DNA from: CAZEGI01 sp964512105
GTDB taxonomy: Archaea; Altiarchaeota; Altiarchaeia; IMC4; CAZEGI01
Assembly (NCBI GenBank): GCA_964512105.1
Contig: CAZEGI010000028.1
Location: 1-14,166 of the forward strand
Direction: 5' to 3'
Length of the DNA: 14,166 nt
The notes under the pieces are model-generated. The model made no database searches. It saw nothing but the letters and a program-made list of their open reading frames with translations, and was not told where the DNA came from. Position 1 is the stretch's first letter; each line of letters starts with the position of its first letter. A program made the position numbers and the translations under genes. Positions 6,034 to 13,757 of this stretch are shown one piece after another.

Positions 6034-6092
6034 CGTAAAGGCGACGTCATAACCGACTAGACCATGGGCCCGTCGCGAAATAACTAATGCAT

Positions 6093-6100
6093 TTTATAAA
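6093..6100. promoter_or_regulatory. Palindromic TATA box shared by tRNA-Val and the Nudix gene
   Basis: TTTATAAA is its own reverse complement. Its centre lies 25.5 nt from the first base of the tRNA (6071, minus) and 26.5 nt from the ATG of the Nudix gene (6123, plus), both the right distance for an archaeal TATA box from its transcription start. Neither gene has another good box in the 51-bp gap. The Nudix message would then be leaderless and the tRNA precursor would have almost no 5' leader. Confidence 0.65.
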
Positions 6101-6122
6101 CTAAAAATTAAAGGTTATAAGC

Positions 6123-6518
6123 ATGAAACCTCAAACACCGTTACTCACCGTAGATGCGATAATCCTGAAAAAAAACTCCGTAGCCCTCATCAGGCGGAAA
6201 AATCCGCCGTTCCAGGGCAGGTGGGCGTTGCCCGGTGGTTTTGTCGATGTTGGCGAAACCGTTGAGCATGCGGTCGTGCGGGAGGCAAAGGAGGAAACCG
6301 GATTGAACGTAAAAATCGAAAAGTTGCACGGCGTTTATTCAGACCCGAAGCGCGACCCGCGCGGGCATACGGTCGGTGTGATTTACGTATGCAGGGTTGT
6401 TGGCGGTGAATTAAAAGGATTGGATGATGCAACTGAAGCAAAATTTTTTAGCTTAACAAAACTTCCGGAACTTGCGTTCGACCATGCGAAAATCCTTGCT
6501 GACCTAACAAAGTCTTAG
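6123..6518 (+). CDS. Nudix hydrolase, probable ADP-ribose pyrophosphatase
   Basis: A 131-residue protein with a perfect Nudix box at residues 39-61 (Gly39, Glu45, Arg53-Glu54, Glu57-Glu58, Gly60), the metal-binding loop-helix-loop that cleaves nucleoside diphosphates linked to another group. The PPFQGRWALPGG lead-in and the YSDPKRDPRGH segment, with a Pro some 15 residues after the box, match ADP-ribose pyrophosphatases such as the Methanocaldococcus enzyme. The full expected length is present. No Shine-Dalgarno sequence precedes the ATG, and a TATA box about 26 nt upstream suggests a leaderless message. The 3' end overlaps the convergent BioD/DRTGG gene by 15 nt. Substrate specificity is the least certain part of the call. 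Confidence 0.9.
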   Translation: MKPQTPLLTVDAIILKKNSVALIRRKNPPFQGRWALPGGFVDVGETVEHAVVREAKEETGLNVKIEKLHGVYSDPKRDPRGHTVGVIYVCRVVGGELKGLDDATEAKFFSLTKLPELAFDHAKILADLTKS

Positions 6519-7565
6519 CAGTTTTTCCAGATTTATGTACCTCGCGACCCGTTCCTCCATGCGGTTGAGTTTTCTTCCGCGCGGTGCACCGATTCTGTTC
6601 ATGACCGCCTCGAGTTTTCCTACGGCCGTGAGGGTGTCGTAATTTGTTAGCAGCACCGGGACTTTCTTCTCCTCCGCACGTGACAAAACTCTGACGCTCG
6701 GATGCAGGTTCCCTGTCAGGATAAGACACTTGGTTTCCGTCTCAAGCGCGGTGAGCAGGATGTCCGAGCGGTCGCCGCCGGTTATCACGGCCTTGTCTGT
6801 CAGCCTCCTGAAATACTTGAGCGCATTCTGCGGCCCCATCGCCCCGATTATGAACGAACCCACCAGGGTATCGGGTTTGTCCCTGCATGTTAAAATTTTT
6901 GCGTTTATTATCTCAGCGATCTCCTCGACGCTTATGGACTTGAGGATGCTGTCCTCCGGAAGCACGCCTATCACCCTTACCCCTTTCTTCTCGAGGAACG
7001 GCACGACCAGTTTTTTCACATTTTGCATGCCGTCCTTCGGCACGTCAACCAGTACAACGCCCGCGATTCTTTTCCTGCTACCGATAATCCTCACGTCCCG
7101 CAGAACCCTGTCTATCGCATGTTCAGACTCGTATTTCGATATGAGCAGGATTTTCGCGCCAACGAGTTTTGCAACGTCCGGATCCGAGAGGCCAAGCATC
7201 ATTCCCGCGGAAACCTCACCGGTTCCCTCCAGGATTACAACGTCCCGTTTCTCCGAGATTTTCCTGAACGCCTTCCTTATCTCGTTCCTAGGGTTTTTTC
7301 CTGTGCCTTTGAGGACGTTCTCCACCAGCCTGTCCGTGAGCAGAACCGGAGACAGAATTTCCGACGGCTCTTCAAGGCAGAGTATGTTCTTGACTTTCCA
7401 TGCGTCATCATCCGTGAGCCTTCCGTTCACGTCAACAATCCTGTTCCCGATGGGTTTCATGTACCCTACCCGCTTGCCTTTTTTCATCAGGTTCAGCGCC
7501 ATCCCTAGGCAGATGGCCGTTTTCCCCGACTGCGGCTCAGACGAGCAAACAAAAAGTTTTTTCAT
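6504..7565 (-). CDS. BioD-like P-loop + DRTGG domain protein (phosphotransacetylase N-terminal-like)
   Basis: 353 residues from the ATG at 7565. That start is chosen because GGAGGG lies 8 nt upstream and the ATG overlaps the stop of the acetyl-CoA synthetase gene as ATGA; a start 13 codons earlier at 7604 has no support. The N-terminal half (about 1-190) is a dethiobiotin-synthetase-like fold with the P-loop SSEPQSGKTA at 8-17. The C-terminal half (about 200-320) fits a DRTGG domain, with the segments ITGGDRSD and CLILTGNLHPS. This pair makes up the N-terminal, often regulatory, part of large phosphotransacetylases, and in many archaea stands alone. No acetyltransferase domain is present. Coupling to the ADP-forming acetyl-CoA synthetase suggests a role in sensing or tuning acetyl-CoA/acetate flux. 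Its biochemical activity is not known to me. Confidence 0.75.
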   Translation of the reverse strand: MKKLFVCSSEPQSGKTAICLGMALNLMKKGKRVGYMKPIGNRIVDVNGRLTDDDAWKVKNILCLEEPSEILSPVLLTDRLVENVLKGTGKNPRNEIRKAFRKISEKRDVVILEGTGEVSAGMMLGLSDPDVAKLVGAKILLISKYESEHAIDRVLRDVRIIGSRKRIAGVVLVDVPKDGMQNVKKLVVPFLEKKGVRVIGVLPEDSILKSISVEEIAEIINAKILTCRDKPDTLVGSFIIGAMGPQNALKYFRRLTDKAVITGGDRSDILLTALETETKCLILTGNLHPSVRVLSRAEEKKVPVLLTNYDTLTAVGKLEAVMNRIGAPRGRKLNRMEERVARYINLEKLLRLC

Positions 7566-9649
7566 TTTTTGCCCTCCAATATTATTCTTGCATCTATCGC
7601 ACAACTTCCGGAACCTTCCGGAAACACCATGAGCGGATTTACGTCCAGCTCCACGATTTCCGGAAAGTCCGTAACCAGTTGCGACAATCTTAAAAGCGAA
7701 TCGACAACCGATTTTATGTCTGCAGGTTTTTCACCCCTCATACCCCTGAGTACCGGATACATTTTCGTTCCTGTAACCATGTCATTTGCCTCGTCCCTAT
7801 TCATCGGCGCAACCTTGAACCTCACGTCCTTCAGCACCTCGACGTAAATCCCGCCCATCCCGAACATCATGACATCCCCGAGTTTAGGGTCCCTGTTCGA
7901 GCCCAGAATGACCTCATGGCCGCCGGTAATCATCTCCTGCACAAGGATTCCATGTATGCGTGCTTTCGGGGCAAACCTTTTCGCGTTTGCCAGTATGCGG
8001 TTGTATGCGGAAACGACCTCATCTCGGTTGACGTTAACCATGACGCACCCGATGTCCGACTTGTGCACTATATCCAGAGACATGATTTTCAATGCGACAG
8101 GATAACCGACAGCATCCGCAAAACTTAAGGCATCTTCCGGATTCTTCACGAGTTTGTATCTGCACGTCGGTATCCCGTATGCTTTCAGAATCTCCATCGC
8201 TTCGAAACCGAGGTTTACAACACCCCTCACCATCGCTTTTCTTATTATCCTCTCCACTTTGTCCCTCTCAACACTGAAAACTTCGGGTTTTTTGTATTTC
8301 CGTTTTTTGATTTTGGTGTATTCAACCATCGCACTCATGGTTTTTGCAGCCCTCTCCGGATACGGATAATTTGGTATTCCGTTTTTCTTCAGAATTCTGA
8401 TTCCGGCAGAAACGTCAACGCCGCCCATGAACGAGCACAAAACCGGCTTACCGGTTTTTTTAGAGACACCTGCGACAACCTCGGCAATCTCCTTCGCATT
8501 GGTCATGGCCTGCGGCGTGAGCAGCACAATGACGCAATCAACGTTCCTGTCAGCAACAACGGTTTCAAGTGTTTTCTTATACCTTTCCGCATCCGCATCG
8601 CCGAGCATGTCAACCGGATTGTAGATGCTCGATGCGGCAGGCAGGAAATTTCTGAGTTTTTTTATCGTGTTGTTTTCAAATGCGGTAATCTCCAAACCGT
8701 AACTCTCACAGGCGTCCGTCGCGATTATGCTCGGCCCGCCGGCGTTCGTTACAATCGCGACCCCGTTACCTTTCGGAATCGGCTGTTCTGCAAACGCTAT
8801 CGCGTAATCAAAAAGTTCCTCTGCAGAATCCGCACGCATTATGCCGCACTGCTCGAACGCAGTGTCATAGGCGCTGTCGGAGCCGGCCAGCGCTCCGGTG
8901 TGGGATGCGGCAGCCCTCGCGCCGGCAGATGTCCTCCCGCTCTTCATGAAGATTACCGGTTTTTTTCTCGAAACGCTTCTGGAAGTTTCCATGAGCGTTT
9001 TCCCGTCCTTGAGGTCTTCCAGATACCCAAGTATAACGCGCGTGTTGCCATCCGCATTGAGCATTTCCAGAAACTCGTTCTCAGACAAATCCGCCTTATT
9101 CCCGAGAGAGACGAACTTTGAAAAACCGACATCCTCGAGTTTCGCCCAGTCGAGTATCGCGGAGCATAAGGCACCGGACTGCGACATCATTGCGATTTTG
9201 CCTCGGCCTGGCATATGCGATGCAAAAGTCGCGTTCAAACCGGAATAGGTATTTATGATGCCAAGGCAGTTCGGCCCGACCATGCGCATCCGGTGTTTTT
9301 TCACAATCCTTAGGCATTCGTTTTCTAGTTTCGTGCCTTCAATGCTGGACTCCTTGAAGCCTGCGGAAATCACCACAACCGTTTTTACGCGCTTCCTTCC
9401 GCATTCTTCGAGAACCTGCGGCACGAATCTTGCAGGAATTGCAATAACCGCAAGTTCAACCCTGCCCGGAACCATGGAAATGCTGCTGTAGCATTTCAGT
9501 CCGAGAATTCTGCCTGCTTTGGGATTTATTGGAAATACTCTTCCCTTGAAGTTTTTTTTGAGGTTGTCGAGTATGCCCCACCCAACCTTCCCCCTATCCC
9601 TCGAGGCGCCGATGACTGCCACAGACCGTGGCGAAAAAATATCAGACAT
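7562..9649 (-). CDS. Acetyl-CoA synthetase (ADP-forming), fused alpha-beta subunits
   Basis: 695 residues, the usual length of the fused enzyme, which converts acetyl-CoA, ADP and phosphate to acetate, CoA and ATP. Domain order: CoA-binding Rossmann domain at 1-130 (VAVIGASRDRGKVG), CoA-ligase domains to about 450 with the phospho-histidine loop AASHTGALAGSD (His250), then the ATP-grasp beta part from about 465 to the end. The beta part shows YPVALKIMSLDIVHKSDIGCV with the second His529, VQEMITGGHEVILG and FGMGGIYVEVLKDV. All key residues are present. It follows GAPDH by 4 nt and overlaps the BioD/DRTGG gene by 4 nt, so the three are one operon. In fermenting archaea this enzyme makes ATP from acetyl-CoA by substrate-level phosphorylation. 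Preference for acetyl over other acyl groups is assumed. Confidence 0.92.
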   Translation of the reverse strand: MSDIFSPRSVAVIGASRDRGKVGWGILDNLKKNFKGRVFPINPKAGRILGLKCYSSISMVPGRVELAVIAIPARFVPQVLEECGRKRVKTVVVISAGFKESSIEGTKLENECLRIVKKHRMRMVGPNCLGIINTYSGLNATFASHMPGRGKIAMMSQSGALCSAILDWAKLEDVGFSKFVSLGNKADLSENEFLEMLNADGNTRVILGYLEDLKDGKTLMETSRSVSRKKPVIFMKSGRTSAGARAAASHTGALAGSDSAYDTAFEQCGIMRADSAEELFDYAIAFAEQPIPKGNGVAIVTNAGGPSIIATDACESYGLEITAFENNTIKKLRNFLPAASSIYNPVDMLGDADAERYKKTLETVVADRNVDCVIVLLTPQAMTNAKEIAEVVAGVSKKTGKPVLCSFMGGVDVSAGIRILKKNGIPNYPYPERAAKTMSAMVEYTKIKKRKYKKPEVFSVERDKVERIIRKAMVRGVVNLGFEAMEILKAYGIPTCRYKLVKNPEDALSFADAVGYPVALKIMSLDIVHKSDIGCVMVNVNRDEVVSAYNRILANAKRFAPKARIHGILVQEMITGGHEVILGSNRDPKLGDVMMFGMGGIYVEVLKDVRFKVAPMNRDEANDMVTGTKMYPVLRGMRGEKPADIKSVVDSLLRLSQLVTDFPEIVELDVNPLMVFPEGSGSCAIDARIILEGKK

Positions 9650-9653
9650 GAAC

Positions 9654-10640
9654 CTACTTTGTCAATTCAGTTATCAGGTCGATGACCCTGTTCGAGTAGC
9701 CCCATTCGTTGTCATACCACGATAATACCTTTATCAGGTTTCCTCCAATGACCATGGTTGCCGAGGCGTCAAAAATGCTCGAAGCCGGGTTTCCGATTAT
9801 GTCGGTTGAAACGATCGGATCTTCCGTATATTCCAAAATGCCTTTCAGTGAACCTTCGCTTGCATCCTTCATCGCCTTGTTGATCTCCTCCTTTGTTGCG
9901 GGTTTCTTCAACACAGCCACCAAGTCAACGAGACTTCCATTTGGCACAGGAACACGGACCGCAATGCCATCGAGCTTGCCCAGCATGCTTGGAATGACCT
10001 TACCCGTTGCTTTCGCAGCGCCGGTTGATGTCGGCACCATGTTAACACCCGCTGCACGCGCTCTTCTAAGATCCTTGTGCGGGGCGTCCATAAGTCTCTG
10101 GTCTGCGGTATACGCATGAATCGTCGTCATCAAACCCTTTTCAATGCCGAATTTTTCCTCAAGCACTTTAACAACCGGCACCAGACAGTTGGTGGTGCAG
10201 GATGCGTTGTCCAAAACCGTTGCGTCCTTCGGCGGCTTGTTCACGCCGAGAACGACAGACGGCAGTTCGCCCTTGCCGGGCGCCGTTATGATAACCTTCT
10301 TTGCGCCTGCTGTAATATGTTTTGCAGCATCGTCCCTGTTCGTGAAAATTCCCGTGGACTCGACAACAACGTCTATCCCGAGATTTTTCCATGGCAGAAT
10401 CGCAGGGTCGCGTTCGGCGAATGTCTGTATCCTCTTGCCGTCAACCTCGATGTACTTGTCGCCTGCAACCACCCCGCCCGGAAACTTCCCGTGTATGCTG
10501 TCATACTTCAGCAGGTGCGCAAGCGTCTTTGTGTCGCACAGGTCGTTTATCGCAACGATGTCAATGCCTTTCTTCTTCACACCAGCCCTTAAAACAAGCC
10601 TACCAATCCTTCCAAAACCATTTATCGCAACTTTAACCAT
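9654..10640 (-). CDS. gap: Glyceraldehyde-3-phosphate dehydrogenase, type I (bacterial-type, NAD)
   Basis: A complete 328-residue enzyme of glycolysis. The Rossmann motif is INGFGRIGR at 6-14, with Asp33 in AINDL favouring NAD over NADP. The catalytic pair is Cys148 (NASCTTNC) and His175 (TTIHAYTADQ). Later landmarks are RRARAAGVNMVPTSTGAAKA and the C-terminal WYDNEWGYSNR. Most archaea use the unrelated type II GAPDH or the ferredoxin-linked or non-phosphorylating enzymes, so this type I gene suggests descent from a bacterial gene, as seen in several small archaeal lineages. The ATG follows a good Shine-Dalgarno GAGGTG at 10651-10646. The gene leads the operon with the ADP-forming acetyl-CoA synthetase, linking triose oxidation to acetate formation. 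Confidence 0.95.
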   Translation of the reverse strand: MVKVAINGFGRIGRLVLRAGVKKKGIDIVAINDLCDTKTLAHLLKYDSIHGKFPGGVVAGDKYIEVDGKRIQTFAERDPAILPWKNLGIDVVVESTGIFTNRDDAAKHITAGAKKVIITAPGKGELPSVVLGVNKPPKDATVLDNASCTTNCLVPVVKVLEEKFGIEKGLMTTIHAYTADQRLMDAPHKDLRRARAAGVNMVPTSTGAAKATGKVIPSMLGKLDGIAVRVPVPNGSLVDLVAVLKKPATKEEINKAMKDASEGSLKGILEYTEDPIVSTDIIGNPASSIFDASATMVIGGNLIKVLSWYDNEWGYSNRVIDLITELTK

Positions 10641-10643
10641 TTT

Positions 10644-10690
10644 GCCACCTCAGAAATAGTACTTAATAATTTACGGATGTTCATAAAAAT
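10644..10690 (-). promoter_or_regulatory. gap promoter and ribosome binding region
   Basis: In the 59-bp gap after pntB, the minus strand carries an AT-rich candidate TATA element TTTTTATGA at about 10682-10690, then GAGGTG (10651-10646) ahead of the ATG at 10640. The same T run could also serve as a weak terminator for pntB. Whether gap has its own start or is read through from pntB cannot be settled here. Confidence 0.35.
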
Positions 10691-10699
10691 CAAAATAAA

Positions 10700-12079
10700 T
10701 TACCTTTGTTCCTTCAACAGATTCACGATCTTCACAAGCGTCTCCTTCGCATCCCCGAACATCATCATCGTCTTCGGGTTGTAAAACAGTTCGTTGTCCT
10801 CTCCTGCGAAACCCGGGCTCAGGCTTCGCTTCAATATGATGATTGTTCTTGCCTTGTCCGCGTTGAGTATCGGCATGCCGTAGAGCGGGCTGTCTTTTTT
10901 GTAGCGCGCCGCAGGGTTTATGACGTCGTTTGCGCCGACTACGAAAGCCACATCCGTTTCCTCGAAATCGTCGTTGATCTGGTCCATCTCGTAAAGTTTT
11001 TCATACGGAGTGTTAACCTCTGCTAGCAGTATGTTCATGTGACCCGGCATTCTGCCGGCAACGGGGTGTATCGCATACCTTACCTTGACGCCTTTTTTCT
11101 CCAGAAGCGTTACCATCTCGTGAAGCGCGTGCTGCGCCTGCGCCACTGCAAGTCCATAACCTGGAATGATTATGACTGAATCTGCCTTTTCGAGCATCAT
11201 GACAGCATCCTGCGGCGTGTAGCTTGTGACCCTGCGCTGTTCGGTCGCGCCGCTTATCTCCTTGCCGACTTTGCCGAACAGCACGTTCGTAACGCTCCTG
11301 TTCATCGCCTTGCACATAAGCCTCGTGAGGATTACTCCCGAAGCGCCTATAAGGGCGCCGCTGATAATCAAAACGTAGTTGGATAAAACGAATCCTGTCA
11401 TCGATGCCGCAAGTCCTGTGAATGCGTTAAGCATCGACAGCACGGCAGGCATGTCTGCCCCACCTATCGGTATCACATACAAAACACCGATGAGTGCTGA
11501 AAGGAATGTTAAAATTACAAGCTGTGCCAGTGAGGTTGGATTCATCACAAAAGCAACGCTAATGCCAAGAGAAATCAGCAAAATTATAAAATTCAGTTGT
11601 TGCTGTATCGGGAATATTATTGGCGTGGTCCTCATTACTCCCTGCAGTTTTGCATAAGCTATCACGCTTCCTGCGAACGCTATCATGCCGATGATTATGC
11701 TTAGAACAAGTGTGATGCTGATGTTTATCGTCGGTTCGGCAGTCATGCGCACGAACTCTGCCAGAGCAACCAGCGCGGACGCCGCACCACCACAACCAAT
11801 CAGAACCGCAACCATCTGCGGCATCTCCGTCATCTTGACCTTTTTTGCAAGATAAACGCCGATAGCGCTGCCAAGTACCAGTCCTGCAATGATGTAATCG
11901 TAATCAAGAATTTTTTTGTCGAAAAGCGTGACAACAATCGCGATGAGCATGCCAACCGCTGCAAGACGGTTTCCTCCGCGGGCCGATTTCGGCGAACTCA
12001 TCATCTTCAGCCCGAATATGAACAAAACCACGGAGACGAGGTATGCGAAATTTATTGCATTCTGGTTTAAACCTATCAT
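10700..12079 (-). CDS. pntB: NAD(P) transhydrogenase subunit beta (PntB), membrane + NADP-binding domain
   Basis: 459 residues from the ATG at 12079, preceded at 5 nt by AGGTGA. A GTG three codons earlier at 12088 overlaps the pntAB stop as GTGA and is the alternative. The N-terminal part (to about residue 260) is a bundle of about nine membrane helices that forms the proton channel, with IPIGGADMPAVLSMLNAFTGLAAS as a conserved stretch. The C-terminal domain III binds NADP: IIPGYGLAVAQAQH, GRMPGHMN, GANDVINPAA and KRSLSPGFAGEDN. The enzyme moves hydride between NADH and NADP coupled to proton flow. All expected motifs are present. It is the last gene of a three-gene transhydrogenase operon and lies 59 nt before gap. 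Confidence 0.95.
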   Translation of the reverse strand: MIGLNQNAINFAYLVSVVLFIFGLKMMSSPKSARGGNRLAAVGMLIAIVVTLFDKKILDYDYIIAGLVLGSAIGVYLAKKVKMTEMPQMVAVLIGCGGAASALVALAEFVRMTAEPTINISITLVLSIIIGMIAFAGSVIAYAKLQGVMRTTPIIFPIQQQLNFIILLISLGISVAFVMNPTSLAQLVILTFLSALIGVLYVIPIGGADMPAVLSMLNAFTGLAASMTGFVLSNYVLIISGALIGASGVILTRLMCKAMNRSVTNVLFGKVGKEISGATEQRRVTSYTPQDAVMMLEKADSVIIIPGYGLAVAQAQHALHEMVTLLEKKGVKVRYAIHPVAGRMPGHMNILLAEVNTPYEKLYEMDQINDDFEETDVAFVVGANDVINPAARYKKDSPLYGMPILNADKARTIIILKRSLSPGFAGEDNELFYNPKTMMMFGDAKETLVKIVNLLKEQR

Positions 12080-12084
12080 CCGGT

Positions 12085-12375
12085 TCACCTGTTCTCTCTT
12101 TTTTTGAACATCTTGAGCATCCTGTCCGTCACCATGAAGCCGCCTACGACGTTTATCATCGCAAAGATTAGGGCGATAAAACCAAGAACCGAGCTGAGCG
12201 TGCTGTAACCTGCGCCCGCACTTATTAAAGAACCTACAATTGTGATGCCAGCTATTGCATGCGAACCCGACATCAATGGTGTGTGAAGAAGCGGAGGCAC
12301 TTTACTTATCACCTCAAAACCGACAAAAACGCTGAGCATGAATATGTAAAGCAATATGAGCAGTTCTCCAATCAC
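12085..12375 (-). CDS. pntAB: NAD(P) transhydrogenase subunit alpha, part 2 (membrane helices)
   Basis: A 96-residue protein with about three membrane helices. VPPLLHTPLMSGSHAIAGITIVG at about 26-48 is the conserved membrane stretch of this subunit, and the end is basic (MFKKRENR). It starts with GTG that overlaps the pntAA stop as GTGA, preceded by a strong Shine-Dalgarno GGAGGTGA at 7 nt. A separate small membrane subunit marks the three-polypeptide transhydrogenase type known from Rhodospirillum, in contrast to the two-polypeptide Escherichia type. It assembles with PntB in the membrane. Its stop region overlaps the possible GTG start of pntB. Confidence 0.93.
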   Translation of the reverse strand: MIGELLILLYIFMLSVFVGFEVISKVPPLLHTPLMSGSHAIAGITIVGSLISAGAGYSTLSSVLGFIALIFAMINVVGGFMVTDRMLKMFKKRENR

Positions 12376-13517
12376 TTTGCTTCACCTCCCGAAAAAACCC
12401 TCTTCACAGTTTCGCTTATGATTTCCCCTCTGTAGCATACGCAGCACCCGCCAGTAATTTCATCTGAAAATGGCGGTTTCGGTTCCCCGTTTTGGTAGAT
12501 GTGCCTGAACAGGTTTGCGGTGTTCCTCGCATACATCTGGCTTGCATGGAACGGCAGATGTGTCGGCAGGTTGGTCGGCCCGACAATCGTCACGTTGTGT
12601 TTTTTCACGGTCTTTCCCGCCTCGGTCAAGGCACAGTTTCCGCCCTGTTCGGCTGCAATATCAACGATAATCGAACCTGCAGGCATGAGCTTTACCATTT
12701 CCTCGGTTATCAGAATGGGCGCTTTTTTTCCGAAAACCTGTGCGGTGCTTATAACCACATCGGTTTTAGGCAGCCTTGAGCTTATCGCCTGCTGCTCTCT
12801 TTTGATGAACTCTTCGCTGGCTTCCTTTGCGTAACCCCCCGCAGTTTCAGCATTCTTTGGCAATTCCATCTCAATGAACTTTGCTCCGAGACTTTCTATC
12901 TGCTCTTTGACCGCAGGCCGCGTGTCAAATGCCTCAACTTTTGCGCCCAGACGTTTTGCTGTTCCGATGGCCTGCAAGCCCGCAACACCTGCACCAATGA
13001 CAAGAACATTCGCCGGAATGACTGTCCCCGCAGCAGTCATGAGAAGTGGGAAAAACTTCCCTAAATGGTCTGCAGCCATGATAACCGCCTTGTATCCCGC
13101 CACTGTGCTCATCGAGCTCAAGGCGTCCATGCTCTGCGCCCTTGATATCCTCGGAACAAGCTCCATCGAGAACACGGTCATTTTTTTTGCAACGAACTTT
13201 TCGACTAGGTCTGTGTTTACAAGAACCCAGAATGCTCCGAACAATGTTATCCCATCGGGCATGAGTTTCAGTTCATCTTTCTTGGGCGGTTGGATCTTGA
13301 GTATTACATCGGCGTTCTTGTATAGCGTCTTTGCATCTTTAACGACTTCTGCACCGGCATTAATATAATGTTTATCCAGGAAAGACGAGTTAACGCCGGC
13401 ATTCGATTCGACAAGGACCCTAGTATTGCACTTTAGCAGGTCCTTGACCGTCTCAGGCACAACCGCAACCCGCGTTTCCCAGTCGTTAGTTTCACGTGGT
13501 ACGCCAACCTTCAGCAT
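12372..13517 (-). CDS. pntAA: NAD(P) transhydrogenase subunit alpha, part 1 (NAD-binding, AlaDH/PNT domain)
   Basis: 381 residues, a soluble NAD(H)-binding domain I on the cytoplasmic face. The N-terminal MLKVGVPRETNDWETRVAVVP is the alanine dehydrogenase/PNT signature. SRAQSMDALSSMS at 125-137 is the conserved RQD-type loop of the hydride-transfer site. VLVIGAGVAGLQA at 171-183 is the NAD Rossmann motif, with AFDTRP following. The C-terminal end carries an odd GGCCVC cluster near residue 362 that may be lineage-specific. It is the first gene of the transhydrogenase operon, with a TATA box upstream and no clear Shine-Dalgarno sequence. The Rhodospirillum-type split between parts 1 and 2 is clear from the 4-nt overlap with pntAB. 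Confidence 0.94.
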   Translation of the reverse strand: MLKVGVPRETNDWETRVAVVPETVKDLLKCNTRVLVESNAGVNSSFLDKHYINAGAEVVKDAKTLYKNADVILKIQPPKKDELKLMPDGITLFGAFWVLVNTDLVEKFVAKKMTVFSMELVPRISRAQSMDALSSMSTVAGYKAVIMAADHLGKFFPLLMTAAGTVIPANVLVIGAGVAGLQAIGTAKRLGAKVEAFDTRPAVKEQIESLGAKFIEMELPKNAETAGGYAKEASEEFIKREQQAISSRLPKTDVVISTAQVFGKKAPILITEEMVKLMPAGSIIVDIAAEQGGNCALTEAGKTVKKHNVTIVGPTNLPTHLPFHASQMYARNTANLFRHIYQNGEPKPPFSDEITGGCCVCYRGEIISETVKRVFSGGEAK

Positions 13518-13550
13518 TTTGGAACAAAAGAGATAACAAATTCGAATACA

Positions 13551-13560
13551 GTATTATAAA
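13551..13560 (-). promoter_or_regulatory. TATA box of the transhydrogenase operon
   Basis: Minus-strand TTTATAATAC is centred about 38 nt before the pntAA ATG, giving a predicted leader of roughly a dozen nt. It is the best TATA-like element in the 128-bp gap to the next gene on the left-reading strand. Nothing else is recognisable in 13561-13645. Confidence 0.55.
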
Positions 13561-13645
13561 TAAAAGTTGCTTGTTGACGGGTTAGTATTGGAACTATTAA
13601 ATCCTTCTAAGTTCTCCTCGCAGGGTCTCACAGGTAACAAATATT

Positions 13646-13757
13646 TTACAAGCCCCGACCATACCTATCCTTGAAGATGCCAGCGAGACCGTCCGCAAGC
13701 ACTATCCTGGCTAAATTCTCATCTCTGCAGGCGGGAAGAACCTTGCCAACCTGTTCC
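13646..13757 (-). pseudogene. Probable out-of-frame C-terminal continuation of the upstream hypothetical gene
   Basis: Directly under the end of the neighbouring gene, another minus-strand frame reads a convincing protein tail of about 36 residues from EEQVGKVLPAC to KDRYGRGL, ending in TAA at 13648-13646. It has no start codon of its own; the codon two positions before its first residue is a stop. One extra G in the ATGAGG at 13761-13756 would join it in frame to KRDNM of the gene above. The residues (charged helix, VLADGLAGIF) look more natural than the Arg-rich MRNRLARFFPPAEMRI that the annotated frame gives. Confidence 0.5.

Larger units (their letters stand above)
5703..6071 (-). tRNA. 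tRNA-Val (anticodon UAC) interrupted by a 295-nt intron
   Basis: Exon 1 is 6071-6034 (38 nt) and exon 2 is 5738-5703 (36 nt). The spliced 74-nt RNA folds cleanly. The acceptor stem GGGCCCA pairs with TGGGCCC, the D arm holds GG18-19, the anticodon stem TCGCC pairs with GGCGA, and the loop TTTACGA has anticodon UAC. The variable loop is 5 nt, the T stem GCCGG pairs with CCGGC, and the discriminator is A73, a valine identity base with A35 and C36. CCA is not encoded. One oddity is the T loop TCCGAAT, with C where nearly all tRNAs have U55, the pseudouridine site. The gene is read from a TATA box shared with the divergent Nudix gene. The pairing on both sides makes the tRNA call secure; the exact splice points are inferred from the BHB fold. 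Confidence 0.9.

Noticed and set aside
5499..6050. A 183-codon open frame on the minus strand across the hairpin block
   Set aside because: It runs through both tRNA exons and all hairpins, its product is low-complexity and Arg/Lys-rich, and its mirrored residues come from the palindromes. The tRNA fold explains the region better.
5818..6060. Open frames on the plus strand inside the tRNA intron, possible homing endonuclease
   Set aside because: The 80- and 63-codon products show no LAGLIDADG or GIY-YIG motif and have no codon pattern like the neighbours; they are by-products of the hairpin arms.
6730..7632. A 300-codon plus-strand open frame opposite the BioD/DRTGG gene
   Set aside because: It is Ser/Phe-rich, as expected for the antisense of this GC-biased gene, and the minus-strand frame has a P-loop, Shine-Dalgarno sequence and operon overlap.
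13623..13690. GGTCTC and GAGACC arms about 55 nt apart as a structured RNA
   Set aside because: Six pairs at that distance are expected by chance, and half the interval is covered by the likely frameshifted coding tail.
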